Positions 53,153-63,829 of a stretch of 64,000 nt of DNA are shown piece after piece. The notes under the pieces were generated by a model. The model made no database searches. It saw nothing but the letters and a program-made list of their open reading frames with translations, and was not told where the DNA came from. The DNA comes from Phaeodactylum tricornutum CCAP 1055/1 (taxonomy: Eukaryota; Bacillariophyta; Bacillariophyceae; Surirellales; Neidiaceae): positions 114,655 through 178,654 of the forward strand of contig NW_002238035.1 of NCBI RefSeq assembly GCF_000150955.2, in the 5' to 3' direction. Position 1 is the first letter of the stretch; each line of letters begins with the position of its first letter. Made by a program: the position numbers and the translations under genes.

Positions 53153-53332
53153 GTCCCCTCACATTGAGACCATGAACATAACCTTGGCGAAATGTGTCCC
53201 CTCAAAACCACAATGGGAAAAATAGGGAACCAAATAAAATAAAACTTCGACACTGCATGCAATGACAAATATAATGCAAATGCAAATTGTCCCAACATTG
53301 AACCTGTTGAGAACGGGAAAGTCGGCAAACCC
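53153..53332 (-). repeat. Second, truncated copy of the CoDi-C 3' internal end
   Basis: These 180 bases equal 46602-46781 by eye (polypurine tracts and 3' UTR). They directly abut the outer side of the CoDi-C 5' LTR, so two CoDi-C units once shared one LTR in tandem. The copy is cut off at 53332, where a CCTAAGC repeat head begins. Confidence 0.8.
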
Positions 53333-53518
53333 TAAGCAAAAGGAGATCCCTGTGTAGTAAATTTATACATGAATGGATATTTTATCTTTACACAGGGATT
53401 CATTTTTTACTTAACGCATCCCACTGGGATCCAAAAAATTCCCACTGAGATTCAAAAAGGGTGAAAGTTACTCCACAGGGATACCTGACTGGCTGACGTC
53501 TGGCGAACACCTTTCACA
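53333..53518 (+). repeat. CTAAGG repeat, alpha type, copy 1
   Basis: Begins TAAGCAAAAGGAGATCCCTG. A near-inverted repeat bounds 53343-53485 (GAGATCCCTGTGTAGTAA against TTACTCCACAGGGATACC), and an internal hairpin pairs CCCTGTGTAG with TTACACAGGG. It differs from 56774-56959 at about three positions. It is interrupted at its tail by a CoDi-A-type LTR start. Confidence 0.7.
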
Positions 53519-53577
53519 TGAGCAAATCCAGTGGTAGTGGATCTGGTGATGTGACATAGGTAGTATGTCACAACCCC
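53519..53577 (+). repeat. Truncated CoDi-A-type LTR
   Basis: The first 59 bases of the CoDi-A LTR (from TGAGCAAATCC to ACAACCCC), in plus orientation. It stops where the next CTAAGG head starts, and the rest of the LTR is nowhere distal to it. Confidence 0.8.
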
Positions 53578-53784
53578 TAAGGGGAGGGGTATCCCAGAGT
53601 AGTAACTATGTACCTCGCTGTATAAAATTTATCCAAAAACTCTTCCTAAGTAATTCCTCTGGGATAGCAGGGTTTCCCTCTGGGATGTCTAAGTAATCCC
53701 TCTGGGATAGCAGGGTTTTGCTCTGAGATATCAGGGTTTCCCTCTGGGATATCAAATAAGGTTAAAGCCACTACTCTGGGATAC
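53578..53784 (+). repeat. CTAAGG repeat, beta type
   Basis: Begins TAAGGGGAGG. A perfect 16-base inverted repeat, GGTATCCCAGAGTAGT at 53589 and ACTACTCTGGGATACC ending 53784, bounds 196 bases. The interior has several CTCTGGGATA copies. Its tail is the unit that is amplified in the 165-bp satellite. Confidence 0.7.
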
Positions 53785-54634
53785 CTAACTTGCTGACGTC
53801 CGGCATACAGCCTTCACAGTCAGTTGTTCTTCCGCGAATTGTTTGTGTCGTGTATTTCCTCTGGGATATCATATCCTTCCTCTGGGATATCATGTATTCC
53901 CTCTGGGATATCAAATAGGGTTCGAGCTACTCCTCTGGGATACCTAACTTGCTGACGTCCGGCATACAGCTTTCACATTCACAGTCAGCTGTTCTTCCGC
54001 GAATTGTTTGTGTCGTGTATTTCCTCTGGGATATCATATCCTTCCTCTGGGATATCACCTATTCCCTCTGGGATATCAAATAGGGTTCGAGCTACTCCTC
54101 TGGGATACCTAGCTTGCTGACGTCCGGCACACAGCTTTCACATTCACAGTCAGCTGTTCTTCCGCGAATTGTTTGTGTCGTGTATTCCCTCTGGGATATC
54201 ATATCCTTCCTCTGGGATATCACCTATTCCCTCTGGGATATCAAATAGGGTTAGAGCTACTCCTCTGGGATACCTAACTTGCTGAGGTCCGGCACACAGC
54301 TTTCACATTCACAGTCAGCTGTTCTTCCGCAAATTGTTTGTGTCGTGTATTCCCTCTGGGATATCATATCCTTCCTCTGGGATATCACCTATTCCCTCTG
54401 GGATATCAAATAGGGTTAGAGCTACTCCTCTGGGATACCTAACTTGCTGACGTCTGGCATACAGCTTTCACATTCACAGTCAGCTGTTCTTCCGCGAATT
54501 GTTTGTGTCGTGTATTTCCTCTGGGATATCATATCCTTCCTCTGGGATATCACTTATTCCCTCTGGGATATCAAATAGGGTTCGAGCTACTCCCCTGGGA
54601 TACCTAGCCTGCCGACGTCCGGCATACAGCTTTC
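53772..54634 (+). repeat. 165-bp satellite, about five units
   Basis: The marker GTTTGTGTCG recurs at 53841, 54006, 54171, 54336 and 54501, exactly 165 bases apart. Each unit has four CTCTGGGATA motifs and a TTGCTGACGTCCGGC segment. Frames that stay open across it on either strand follow from 165 being a multiple of three and are not genes. Confidence 0.9.
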
Positions 54635-56773
54635 TGTTGTTATTTGCGAATTGCGTTTGCGTCAGCACGTTGTGTGGCTTTGTCGGCCATACGTACAGCC
54701 GTTTTCTGACTCTGGAGTACAAAACTTGCTGTCAATACAGCTTCTACAGGATTTTTTCGTCGAATTTTTCTATACTGTTTACACGGACGGCATCATGCTT
54801 GCAGCTACGATGCAGCATGAGAATTCCATCGACCGCGGACATCTTTTGCGGGTATACCTGACTACCACCGGGCAAGACTAGTGATGATGTAGGTTGCTGA
54901 TTTGGAGCGAAATTCGGAGCGTTTTACGAAATCTGGCTGGTACTTCATTTTCAACAGACTCGCCCGCTGCTGTGTGACTTCCCGGAAGGGGGAAGACGAT
55001 GTAAAGTCCTTCCACAAGAGTTTTCGGGAGCAGGTAAAAGCGGCGCACCGGGAGCAGGATAATGGCAGTGGTTTGAAGAAGCGCTAAAGCAAGAATTAGG
55101 CGCCTTGTAGGACAATCAGGAAAGAGAGCAAACAAAACAAGCGACGGTCGAGCAAGAAGCAAACGACGTACCAAATCGAGCAACACGAAACAGTTGCGCT
55201 GGCCCTATTGATAGCCTGGGCTCTACAGAAACAACATCAAGTAGTCTTCTTTAAAATTAGAATTTGTTACGCTTTCTCAATTTGCTTGTAGTATCTGTAG
55301 ACATTCTAAACACATGTTGGTTGCATTTTGTTTGATGATTAATTTATCTTCTATTTCTATTGTGGATTCTATTTGGCATTACTTGTTCAACCCCCCACAC
55401 TGCCTGCATCTGCAACTTTCTTGGTCACTCCCATCATGGTTTCTTTGCGACGGATAGTAGAACTCATGGGCTTGTGTAGTCAAGCGCGGTTTCCTGCTGT
55501 CACAGATAGAGTGATCCAATACAACTGCTACTTTGCCGACACCGACTTTGGTCAACCCTTCGCAATTGGAAGAATATCTATTAATAGTGTCCGTATTCTT
55601 GATTTGTAGGATACAGCTTTGGTATCATTGCCTTCCGTTTCCTACATTGCGATCGCAGCACGGCTTTTTCCATCGTCGAAAATCCCTTCGTTCGCTCCGA
55701 ACGGCACGCTTGCATTGTGCCGTTTGACAGCACACGTGGGCAGTTGCAGCCAACAAATGGTTAACTTTGTCCCAGGTCGACAAATTTGGTTTCACCATTG
55801 TTGTTGTTGGCGCTGCCGCCGTTGCCGTCGCCGTCGCCGCTGTTCTCGTCGTCATCGCTGCTGTTCTTGTTGTTACCGCAGACAGCATCAACACAACCGA
55901 TCCCAACCAATGTCAAAACAAAGACAGCCAGTTGCTTCCCAGCCGGACAAATTTGATCACGGTTCCCGCAGTTAATATTTTTAGGACGTGGTTTTGGTCA
56001 TACCATCATCTTCTGTTTTGACCATTGCAACTGCGTACCATGAAAACAATCTTCGGGTAAAAACGGCTTGTTCGCGTCGTGAATTTTTCAGAAGGTGTCA
56101 TCTCCAATTTGCCTTCCATTGTACACAGCATATGTGGATGTTTGGTTTCTGTTGAAAGTTTCTGGCTTATTCACGTCCAATGGGGTTCAAATATACATTT
56201 AACAAATAAGTAAAGCAACAAGATCTATGTACAATTGATTGGGATTGTGATTTATGAACATTTAATATAGTGCATATAATAAGTCAACTTTGGCTCTTGT
56301 CCAATGGGGTTCAAATTTACATGTAATAAGTAAGTAAAGCAAAAAGATATATGTACAATTGATTGTGATTTATGAACATTTAAATTAGTGCGTATAATAA
56401 GTCGACTTTGGCTCATATTCGTTTTTTCTGGGGCATATAAATTGCGCAATATGATCTATTTACACTTAATGAAGAGGAATGAACACTGGGTATGAAGTAA
56501 TTACATGGACCATATGCATCAACTTGGATTCCAAATTGTTTTTCTGAAGTATATAAGTAATTCAGTATAGGTGAATTCATTTTGGTGACCCAGTTGGGGA
56601 TTTATGAACATGAGATCACCATGCAAAAAAGCCTGGACACAAAAGAAAAGATTTTGCCAATTTTCTGTCAGGTCCTTTTTTCTCTTACTGTTAGATTTAA
56701 GTCACCTTCAACACCATAGCAGCAACAGATGATTCTGCAATTCCTCACTAACAATTTCCAAAAAACTACTCCC
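54635..56773. other. Subtelomeric low-complexity region, no clear gene
   Basis: 2.1 kb with no recognised gene. A plus-strand frame near 54902-55087 (REQVKAAHREQDNGSGLKKR at its end) and one at 55767-56021 (an Ala/Val-rich membrane-like stretch, then INTTDPNQCQN) look weakly coding and may be gene relics. A two-copy 124-base repeat lies at 56175-56422. Confidence 0.4.
56175..56422 (+). repeat. 124-bp tandem duplication
   Basis: Two units starting GTCCAATGGGGTTCAAAT at 56175 and 56299. They have diverged by a few substitutions and small indels. Confidence 0.7.
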
Positions 56774-57047
56774 TAAGGAAAAGGAGATCCCTGTGTAGTA
56801 AATTTATACATGAATGGATATTTTATCTTTACACAGGGATTCATTTTTTACTTAACGCATCCCACTGGGATCCAAAAAATTCCCACTGAGATTCAAAAAG
56901 GGTGAAAGTTACTCCACAGGCATACCTGACTGGCTGACGTCTGGCAAACACCTTTCACAGTCGGTCGTTCTTCCGTAAGTCGTGTCTGCGTTTTGTGTTG
57001 CTTACGTACAACTGTGAACAGTCAGTCTCGGCCAAAATGGACTCGCC
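56774..57047 (+). repeat. CTAAGG repeat, alpha type, copy 2
   Basis: Begins TAAGGAAAAGGAGATCCCTG and follows copy 1 almost base for base to TTTCACA (56959). It then continues GTCGGTCGTTCTTCCG, the uninterrupted tail that copy 1 lost to the LTR insertion. It ends at the next head. Confidence 0.7.
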
Positions 57048-57378
57048 TAATGGGAGGGAGATCACAGAGTAGTATAATCATTCAATACTGTTTAGAATTT
57101 ATCCAAAAACTACGCCTAAGTAATTACTCTGGGATCTGTCCTTTCTTCTAAGTAATTACTCAGGGATCAGTACCGGACCTCATAGGAATTACTCAGGGAT
57201 CTGTCTTCGCTTCGCAACCTTATTCGATTGTCTGTTCCAATAGAATTCGGTACCCGATGAACTCTTATCCGTTTGTCTGAGCCTCCCGTTTCTGTCTCCC
57301 CGCTTCAGCAATATTCAGGCTGCCTTGAATTCGGTTTTCCCGCAAGTAACCGGAAAGAGCTTCTTTGCGGTGAATTTG
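57048..57378 (+). repeat. CTAAGG repeat, gamma type, copy 1
   Basis: Begins TAATGGGAGGGAGATCAC. It has three spaced AATTACTC(T/A)GGGATC motifs that are inverted relative to the head. It leads directly into the CoDi-D 5' LTR. A 97%-like copy is at 63373-63703. Confidence 0.7.
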
Positions 57379-57539
57379 TAGAAAACCCCTACGTCAAGCG
57401 GTACATGAGGGTTCAGATCCCTAAGTCTATCTGACAAGTCTATGATCTTATGTTTTTACGCCTTTGATTGTCTACGAAAGTATGCGGGATCCTTTCGGTT
57501 CCTTAGACAATTCTAGCCCTTTATTGTTGCAGTTTTCTA
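57379..57539 (+). repeat. CoDi-D 5' LTR
   Basis: 161 bases and similar to the CoDi-B LTR with several substitutions. Its first 80 or so bases are duplicated at 63704-63788. Confidence 0.85.
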
Positions 57540-58268
57540 GTTTGTCAGACCCAGTAGTTCTATGCTGAGGTAACGGGATCAAAGGTAGTGTTTTCGTTGT
57601 GTTTTCGAGTGTTTGAAGTGACCGCTGATTCCGATTGTGCCTGGGGAGGTGGGGCAAAATACCTGGCTTTTCGTGTTGTTGTTAAGTCGCTGATACCTGC
57701 AGAGGCCTGGAATATACTGCCAGTTTCTCGTAGTGGTCCACGTGATAGACGTATTGATCGGTTACTGGGTTTCGTATCCGTCTAACGGTCTGAAACGAGG
57801 CAAAATCTCCATGGTTGGACGCATCCATGAATCTCTTCATCTATCGAAGAAGGTGCATTGCACAAAATTGTATTGTTTGCTAAATGCTCGGGTTTTGAGC
57901 GTCACTCATGTGTGGATGATAAGTAGTATGCTTATACGAAGCAGTTACTTATGCAACAATTATTATCGGAATTATACCGCAAGGTAGTCGCGGATCCTCC
58001 ACTCTGATAAATATTGATTAAATATCTCGAATTGATGAGAGCGACAGCTGTTTTGTGTTTGCTAGTGTTTGTTGCGTACTTATTGTATGGTTATGAAACG
58101 GTACTCGTTATCGATATCATTTATTCAAGTCTATATGTGAAATTCACATTTGATGACATCAATGATCAATAATTCTCGTGTTCACGTGGCGTGAGAACAC
58201 TGAATGTTCGAAACCAACTAACAGAGTTTTATGAGTTTGTGATACAGGAAGAAAGAAGAAAGTTGACC
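57540..58268 (+). other. CoDi-D 5' leader
   Basis: Primer-binding site GTTTGTCAGACCCA (one change from CoDi-B) and a leader almost identical to that of CoDi-B. No protein is encoded. Confidence 0.6.
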
Positions 58269-59681
58269 ATGGCAGCCGCTTTAGCTCAAGTTTGAAATGC
58301 TTTACAAGCAATTGGTATTGTTGATGTTGAACAGCATGATGCTATTACTGATTTGATTACGTCTATGGATGTTTTCAAGATTGCGACGGATGATTTTATC
58401 AAGGATATGTGTAAGAATATTTGTCGTCCCGGGGGTACACTCCCGAATCCTAACGCGGAAGAACCAGGAGCACCGGCTGTGATTCCTTGCAATGGTGTTG
58501 CAATTTCACCCACTGCGGAGGAGCATCTTGTCTTATTGGCGCACTACATTCGTCATTTGAAGCGCACTTCTCGGCCTTATCCAGTTCAGTTTAATCCGGC
58601 GCGTATTTACTCAATGATTGAGATTAAGAAGCGTGAAAAGGAAGATAAAGAGTTGGCAAAAGACCTCACGGCTCCTACTCAGATTGAAGATTCAAAAAAG
58701 ATTCGTGATGCTTTCGAGAATATTGCGGAGTATTTGCTGCAAATTTGAGGAACAACAGGAGTCCCACTTGCTTACGTTATTTGTGAAGAGGAAGAAGTTC
58801 CAGAGGGTCCAGACAATAATTATCAGGATAGGTTCGAAGAAATGATTGCTCGCAGTCCTCATGATGAAGAGTCTTATGCGGCAGACAATGCTCAGGTGAG
58901 GACCATTATTCGTAGTTGTACTCATGGAGGTCCGGCTTGGAGTTGGGTGTCGGCTTATGCTTGAGCTCGTAATGGTTGTGCGGCTTGGTTTGCTTTGCAT
59001 TCGCATTATTTGGGACCGACAAATCAGTTGAAGATCATGACACAAGCTGAAGGGGACCTTGAATCGAAGTTTTATAATGGAGAGCGTCGTGGCTTTACTT
59101 TTGAGCGTTTTGCAGAGATTCATCAGCAAGCACATACAGATATGGAAGAGTTTGGAGAACCTTTGACGGAGGCAGCCAAAGTTCGAAAATTTTTGAAACG
59201 TATTCAGGCACCGTTTCTAAATTCTGCAGTTGCCATTGTTTGTGCTAACCCATCTTTGAAAAATGATTTTGAAGCAACAGTGAATTTTCTGAGTGAATTT
59301 GTTGAAGAACAGAATCAGGCTCAGCTTCGAAATATTTTGTCAGGTCGATCTGGTCATGGTCAAGGGCAAGGTAAAGGGTCAGGACGTGGTAATAAAGGTT
59401 GTGGTGGTCGTGGTGGAAACAAGGGTGTTTTCAACAAGGGATCTACCAGTGGTATGGTGGATAGATATTATACTTTTGATGAGTACAAGACCATGAATGC
59501 AGAACAAAAGCGTCATTTGCATACGTTACGTGAAGAAGCTGGTGGAAAGCGTCGAAATGCATCTGGTGTTAATTCTAAGGACAATGATGACAAAAAGAAG
59601 TTGAAGATCAGTCACAATGATACGAATTCTCTTACGTCGAAGTCATCAACAGGGCGAAGCATGTCGCAGAGAAACTCTTGA
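58269..59681 (+). pseudogene. gag: CoDi-D gag, broken by CpG decay
   Basis: Collinear with CoDi-B gag from the same ATG with almost no indels. In-frame TGA stops replace CGA Arg codons, for example at codon 9 (near 58293), near 58746 and near 58962. The terminal TGA-CAATTA is retained. The Arg/Gly-rich segment is eroded (CGT to TGT or CAT). Confidence 0.85.
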
Positions 59682-62625
59682 CAATTACCGAAGGTGTCGG
59701 TTGTGTCTATACGTCCTATTTCTATACAGTCACTTGAGAGTGCAATTATATCACATGTGGAGTTAGATTCTCACGCGGATACATGTTGTGTTGGTCGACA
59801 CGCTTATATATATTTCAAGAAACCTCTCAAACAGTTGATGTTTCTGCATTTTTATCTACATTTGGTCAAGCCCGGTCTGTACCAATTGTCTCTGCTGCAC
59901 TTGTTTTTGATCATCCTTACACATATGAGACATTTATTTTAGTTGTTCATCAGGCTTTACATTTTCCTACAATGGAACATGCTTTGTTAAATCCGAATCA
60001 AATTTGATTAAATGATGTCAAAGTTGATGATTGTCCCCGATTTTTGTCGGAAAAGCTTACGGAGTTATCGCATTTGATTTATTTCCCGAAAGATGATGTG
60101 AGGTTACCATTATCATTAGATGGAGTCATTTCTTACGTACCAGTCCGCAAGCCGTCTGCGGAGGAGTTTCGAAATTTTCACAAGTTGAACCTTACTTATG
60201 AAAGTCCGATTTGTGATCCGTATTCGACAGATTTTTCTCGTCAGGAGGAGAAGTTTACCAATAGTAAGGGTGCGTTGGTAACGAGAAATTCTTCACATGC
60301 AAACATTCAAATGGTTACAACAAGAGACAGTACAGTATCAATGGTTTTATCATCTGTTTCAATATTGTTGGAAGACAAACATTTGATTGATGAACTTGAA
60401 AAGACTTCAATTGTTAGTGTTGCACAGTCGTCGAATTACAGGTATAAGGTAACGCCAGAAGAGTTGGCGAAACGATGGAACATTGGTTTATTGACAGCGA
60501 AGCAAACATTACTCGCGACGACTCAGAGAGGGGTCAAAGACATTGCTAGTCGATCGTTAGCGAAGAGAGTGAAACCAGTCACTGCACAGTTGAGATACCG
60601 TCACTTGCGCACGAGTTTGTATACGGATACGATGTTTTCGAATGTCGTCTCGTCTCGAGGAAATTCTTGTGCTCAAATTTATGTGAACGATGTTGACTGG
60701 ACTCGTGCTTACCCAATGAAGTCGAAAGGTCAGGCTCACGATACGTTGGATTTGTTATTTCATCGTGAGGGAGTTCCAGCTGAAATTATTTCAGATGGTG
60801 CCAAAGAATTAGTTCAAGGAGAGTTCAGACGAAAGGTTCGTGCTGCAGGAGCTCATGCTAAAGAGATTGAGCCATATTCACCGTGGTTGAATCGAGCGGA
60901 AACCGTGGTTGAATCGAGCGGAAACCGCAATCAAAGCATTGAAGTGTATGACAAATACAGCTATGTCGAAATCACAGGCATCTGTACGATTGTGGGATAT
61001 TTGCTTGGAGTTGCAATGTTTGATTCGATTGTCAATTGCGCATAACATTTACGCATTGAACGACGACGTCCCGAATACGGCAGTATCAGGAGATACAACG
61101 GATATTAGTCATTTATGCGAGTTTGCATGGTATGATTGGGTATGGTATTTGGATCCAGTTGACTTTCCGTAGGATAAGCGGAAACTTGGTTGCTGGCTCG
61201 GCCCTGCTCATGATATAGGTGATGCCTTGTGTGCTTGTATACTTGGCAGAAATTCGCAAATTATTTCGCAAACTAATTACTCCCCACTGTCTACAAGTGA
61301 TCTTAATTCTCAACAGGTGAAGTTACTTCAAGAGAGTTTTGAGACGAACGTTCGTTTTGTTATGAACAAAGATGATTGTGTTAAGAATACTTATGTTTTC
61401 GAGGTGGAACCCAGTGAGTTCTTGACGTATTCGGACCATTATACAGGGGACCAGGAAACAATGCCACAAGCAGACAAGTACAATCACGAAGCATTTAACA
61501 AGTGTATCAATGCTGAAGTCGTAATACCAAAACATGACCATATTGGTGCTGGTCGAATAATTAGACAAAAGAAAGATTGAGATGGTAATCCAATTGGGAG
61601 GTCGAATCCTGATCCAGTTTTGGACACTTGCATCTTAGAAATTCAATTTCCAGATGGTAACATACAAGAATACGGAGCTAATGTTATTGCTGAGCATCTT
61701 AATTCACAGGTTGATGACGAGGGTTGTCGTTATCTTTTAATGGATGAAATTGTTGATCACCAAAAAGACGGATTGGCGGTTGCTGCTGACGATCTGTATT
61801 ATACAGACAAACGTGGTGTAAAACAAATGCGTCGAACAACAAAAGGTTGGCAACTTTTACTTCAATGGAAAGACAGATCAAATACATGGATTCCCTTGAA
61901 AGATCTGAAAGAATCGAATCCTGTTCACGTCGCCGAATATGTTGTTGCAAACAAGTTAGTCCATGAACCAGCTTTTGCCTGGTGGGTACCGGACGTATTA
62001 CGAAAACGAGAGAGAATTATTTCAGCGGTAAAGGCCAGATACCTGAAACAGACTCACAAATTTGGTATTTGTATGCCGAAATCAGTAAAGGAAGCTCTCA
62101 AGATTGATCATTATACTAACACTTCTATATGGTTGGATGCAATCAGAAAAGAGATGAAAAATGTTATGCCAGCGTTCAAAGTTCTTGAACCCAATGCATC
62201 GAAACCAGTTGGTTACACTTGGATACCTTGTCATATGATTTTTGATATCAAAATGGACTTCACTCGAAAAGCCAGATTCGTCGCCGGGGGACACGTTACA
62301 GATCCGCCGAGTTCGATTACTTATGCTAGTGTTGTTTCCAGGGACAGTGTTCGAATTGCATTACTTATTGCAGCGTTGAATTCGATGCAAATACTTGGTG
62401 CTGATGCACAAAATGCATATATTTGAATGCCCCAGTTTGAGAAAAGATATATACAACACGTGGTCCAGAATTTGGGAATTCGACGGAAGGTCGTTATGCA
62501 ATTATCGTTCGAGCGTTGTATGGTTTGAAGTCAAGTGGAGCAGCATGGCGTGCTCACTTAGCCGCAACAATGGAAGAATTAATGTTTACCTCTTGTATTG
62601 CAGATCCAGATGTTTGGTTAAGACC
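59682..62625 (+). pseudogene. pol: CoDi-D pol, broken and 3'-truncated
   Basis: Protease (LDSHADTC), integrase and part of RT are recognisable. Disruptions include a two-base insertion near 59812, CGA-to-TGA stops, a 22-base tandem duplication at about 60883-60927 that shifts frame at the integrase Glu, and an insertion near 62418. The end of RT and all of RNase H are missing. Confidence 0.85.
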
Positions 62626-62900
62626 TAAGGGGAGGGAGAACCCAGAGTAGTACTTTCATACAATGATGTATATAATCTATCCAAAAACTCCGCCTAAGTA
62701 ATTACTCTGAGTTCACTATCCGACATGTAAGTAATTACTCTGAGTTCACTATCCGACATGTAAGTAATTACTCCGAGTTCACTATCCGATTTTGTAAGTA
62801 ATTACTCTGGGTTCACTGTCCTACAACATAAGTAAACACATTTGGTTAACCCGGAGAACGATAGTTCTTTTCTAATGCAATAAAATCTTTTTCAAATCCT
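62626..62900 (+). repeat. CTAAGG repeat, delta type
   Basis: Begins TAAGGGGAGGGAGAACCCAG and shares the head and the ATCCAAAAACT segment with gamma. Its internal units are about 33 bases long (AAGTAATTACTCTGAGTTCA, four copies) with a different spacer from gamma. Confidence 0.7.
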
Positions 62901-63372
62901 TACTAATCTAAAGTGACGCTGTGAAAACACCCTACCGAAACACCCGCCTAATCAAGATTTCTGGCTGGCAGTAACAACAGTGTATGTTGCAACATCCAAA
63001 CGTCACTGTCCGTCCGACCTTTCCGAATTTCATCCTTCAACACAACTTCAATATCCAAAAGATAGGCACACCCATTAGGAAGAGTTCTAGCAACTCCAAC
63101 AAGCTGCCGCAGACAATGAAATAATGTAGTTGGAGCAGCAATTGTCCGCTTAAAAAAGTTCTGGCCTCAGCAGGAGGCAAAGTGGGAAGAGCGTACCGGA
63201 TTGGAAAGCTTCCAGGCGCAATATCTTCGACGGGATTTCCAGGAGCCGACGCAAGCGGCACAAAGGGAGCGGAAGTTCCGCAAAAGCGAGTTTGCGACAG
63301 GGTTTGAATGATGTCGAGAGAAAATTGGCACATGGCTGGGACAAAGCCCAATGCAAGCAGCGTGCGCCAACC
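62901..63372 (+). pseudogene. Gene-like fragment, unknown
   Basis: The plus-strand frame ending in TGA at about 63310 reads KFWPQQEAKWEERTGLESFQ, then AQYLRRDFQEPTQ, then RKFRKSEFATGFE. It looks like the charged, helical C-terminus of a real protein. No start or upstream exon can be assigned and the distal side is cut by a CTAAGG head at 63373. The rest of the interval is unassigned. Confidence 0.3.
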
Positions 63373-63703
63373 TAAGGGGAGGGAGATCCCAGAGTAGTAT
63401 AATCATTCAATACTGTATAGAATTTATCCAAAAACTACACCTAAGTAATTACTCAGGGATCTGTCCTTGCTTCTAAGTAATTACTCAGGGATCAGTACCG
63501 GACCTCATAGTAATTACTCAGGGATCTGTCTTCGCTTCGCAACCTTATTCGATTGTCTGTTCCAATAGAACTCGGTACCCGATGAACTCTTATCCGTTTG
63601 TCTGAGCCTCCCGTTTCTGTCTCCCCGCTTCAGCAATATTCAGGCTGCCTTTAATTCGGTTTTCTCGCAAGCAACCGGAAAGAGCTTCTTTGCGGTGAAT
63701 TTG
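63373..63703 (+). repeat. CTAAGG repeat, gamma type, copy 2
   Basis: Begins TAAGGGGAGGGAGATCCCAG and repeats 57048-57378 with about a dozen differences. It is followed by the same LTR start as copy 1. Confidence 0.75.
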
Positions 63704-63788
63704 TAGAAAACCCCTACGTCAAGCGGTACATGAGGGTTCAGATCCCTAACTGTAAGTCTATCTGACAAGTCTATGATCTTATGTTTTT
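63704..63788 (+). repeat. Truncated CoDi-D-type LTR
   Basis: The first 80 or so bases of the CoDi-D LTR with a six-base insertion. It is cut at a T-run and followed by about 40 unassigned bases before the telomere. Confidence 0.85.
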
Positions 63789-63829
63789 TTTAAGATCACA
63801 GTCAATTCTTGTGATGGACTCGATTCGAA

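Larger units (their letters stand above)
57379..62625 (+). mobile_element. CoDi-D Ty1/copia retrotransposon, truncated and CpG-depleted
   Basis: The 5' LTR is 57379-57539 (161 bases, TAGAAAAC to GTTTTCTA), followed by GTTTGTCAGACCCA, the leader, gag and pol. It stops inside reverse transcriptase at 62625 (after VWLRP), where a CTAAGG head begins; no 3' LTR exists. It is the closest relative of CoDi-B, and most differences are C-to-T or G-to-A at CG dinucleotides, giving many CGA-to-TGA stops. Confidence 0.88.

Noticed and set aside
53343-53485. Hairpin repeats as riboswitch or terminator
   Set aside because: No gene follows them and the pairing spans whole repeat units. A repeat-family structure explains them better.
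53330-53580. CCCTAA at the repeat heads as interstitial telomere
   Set aside because: Only a single partial copy is present at each head, and part of it belongs to the preceding element, so it is at most microhomology.
53772-54634. Regular repeats as a CRISPR array
   Set aside because: Units are 165 bases with no short repeat/unique spacer alternation, and the window is eukaryotic. It is a satellite.
54480-54861. Repeat-derived proteins on both strands of the satellite
   Set aside because: Open frames follow from a unit length divisible by three; there is no start context and no codon bias.
55767-56021. Ala/Val-rich plus-strand frame as a membrane protein gene
   Set aside because: A low-complexity GTT/GCC-type run can make such a frame by chance. 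It is noted only as a possible relic.
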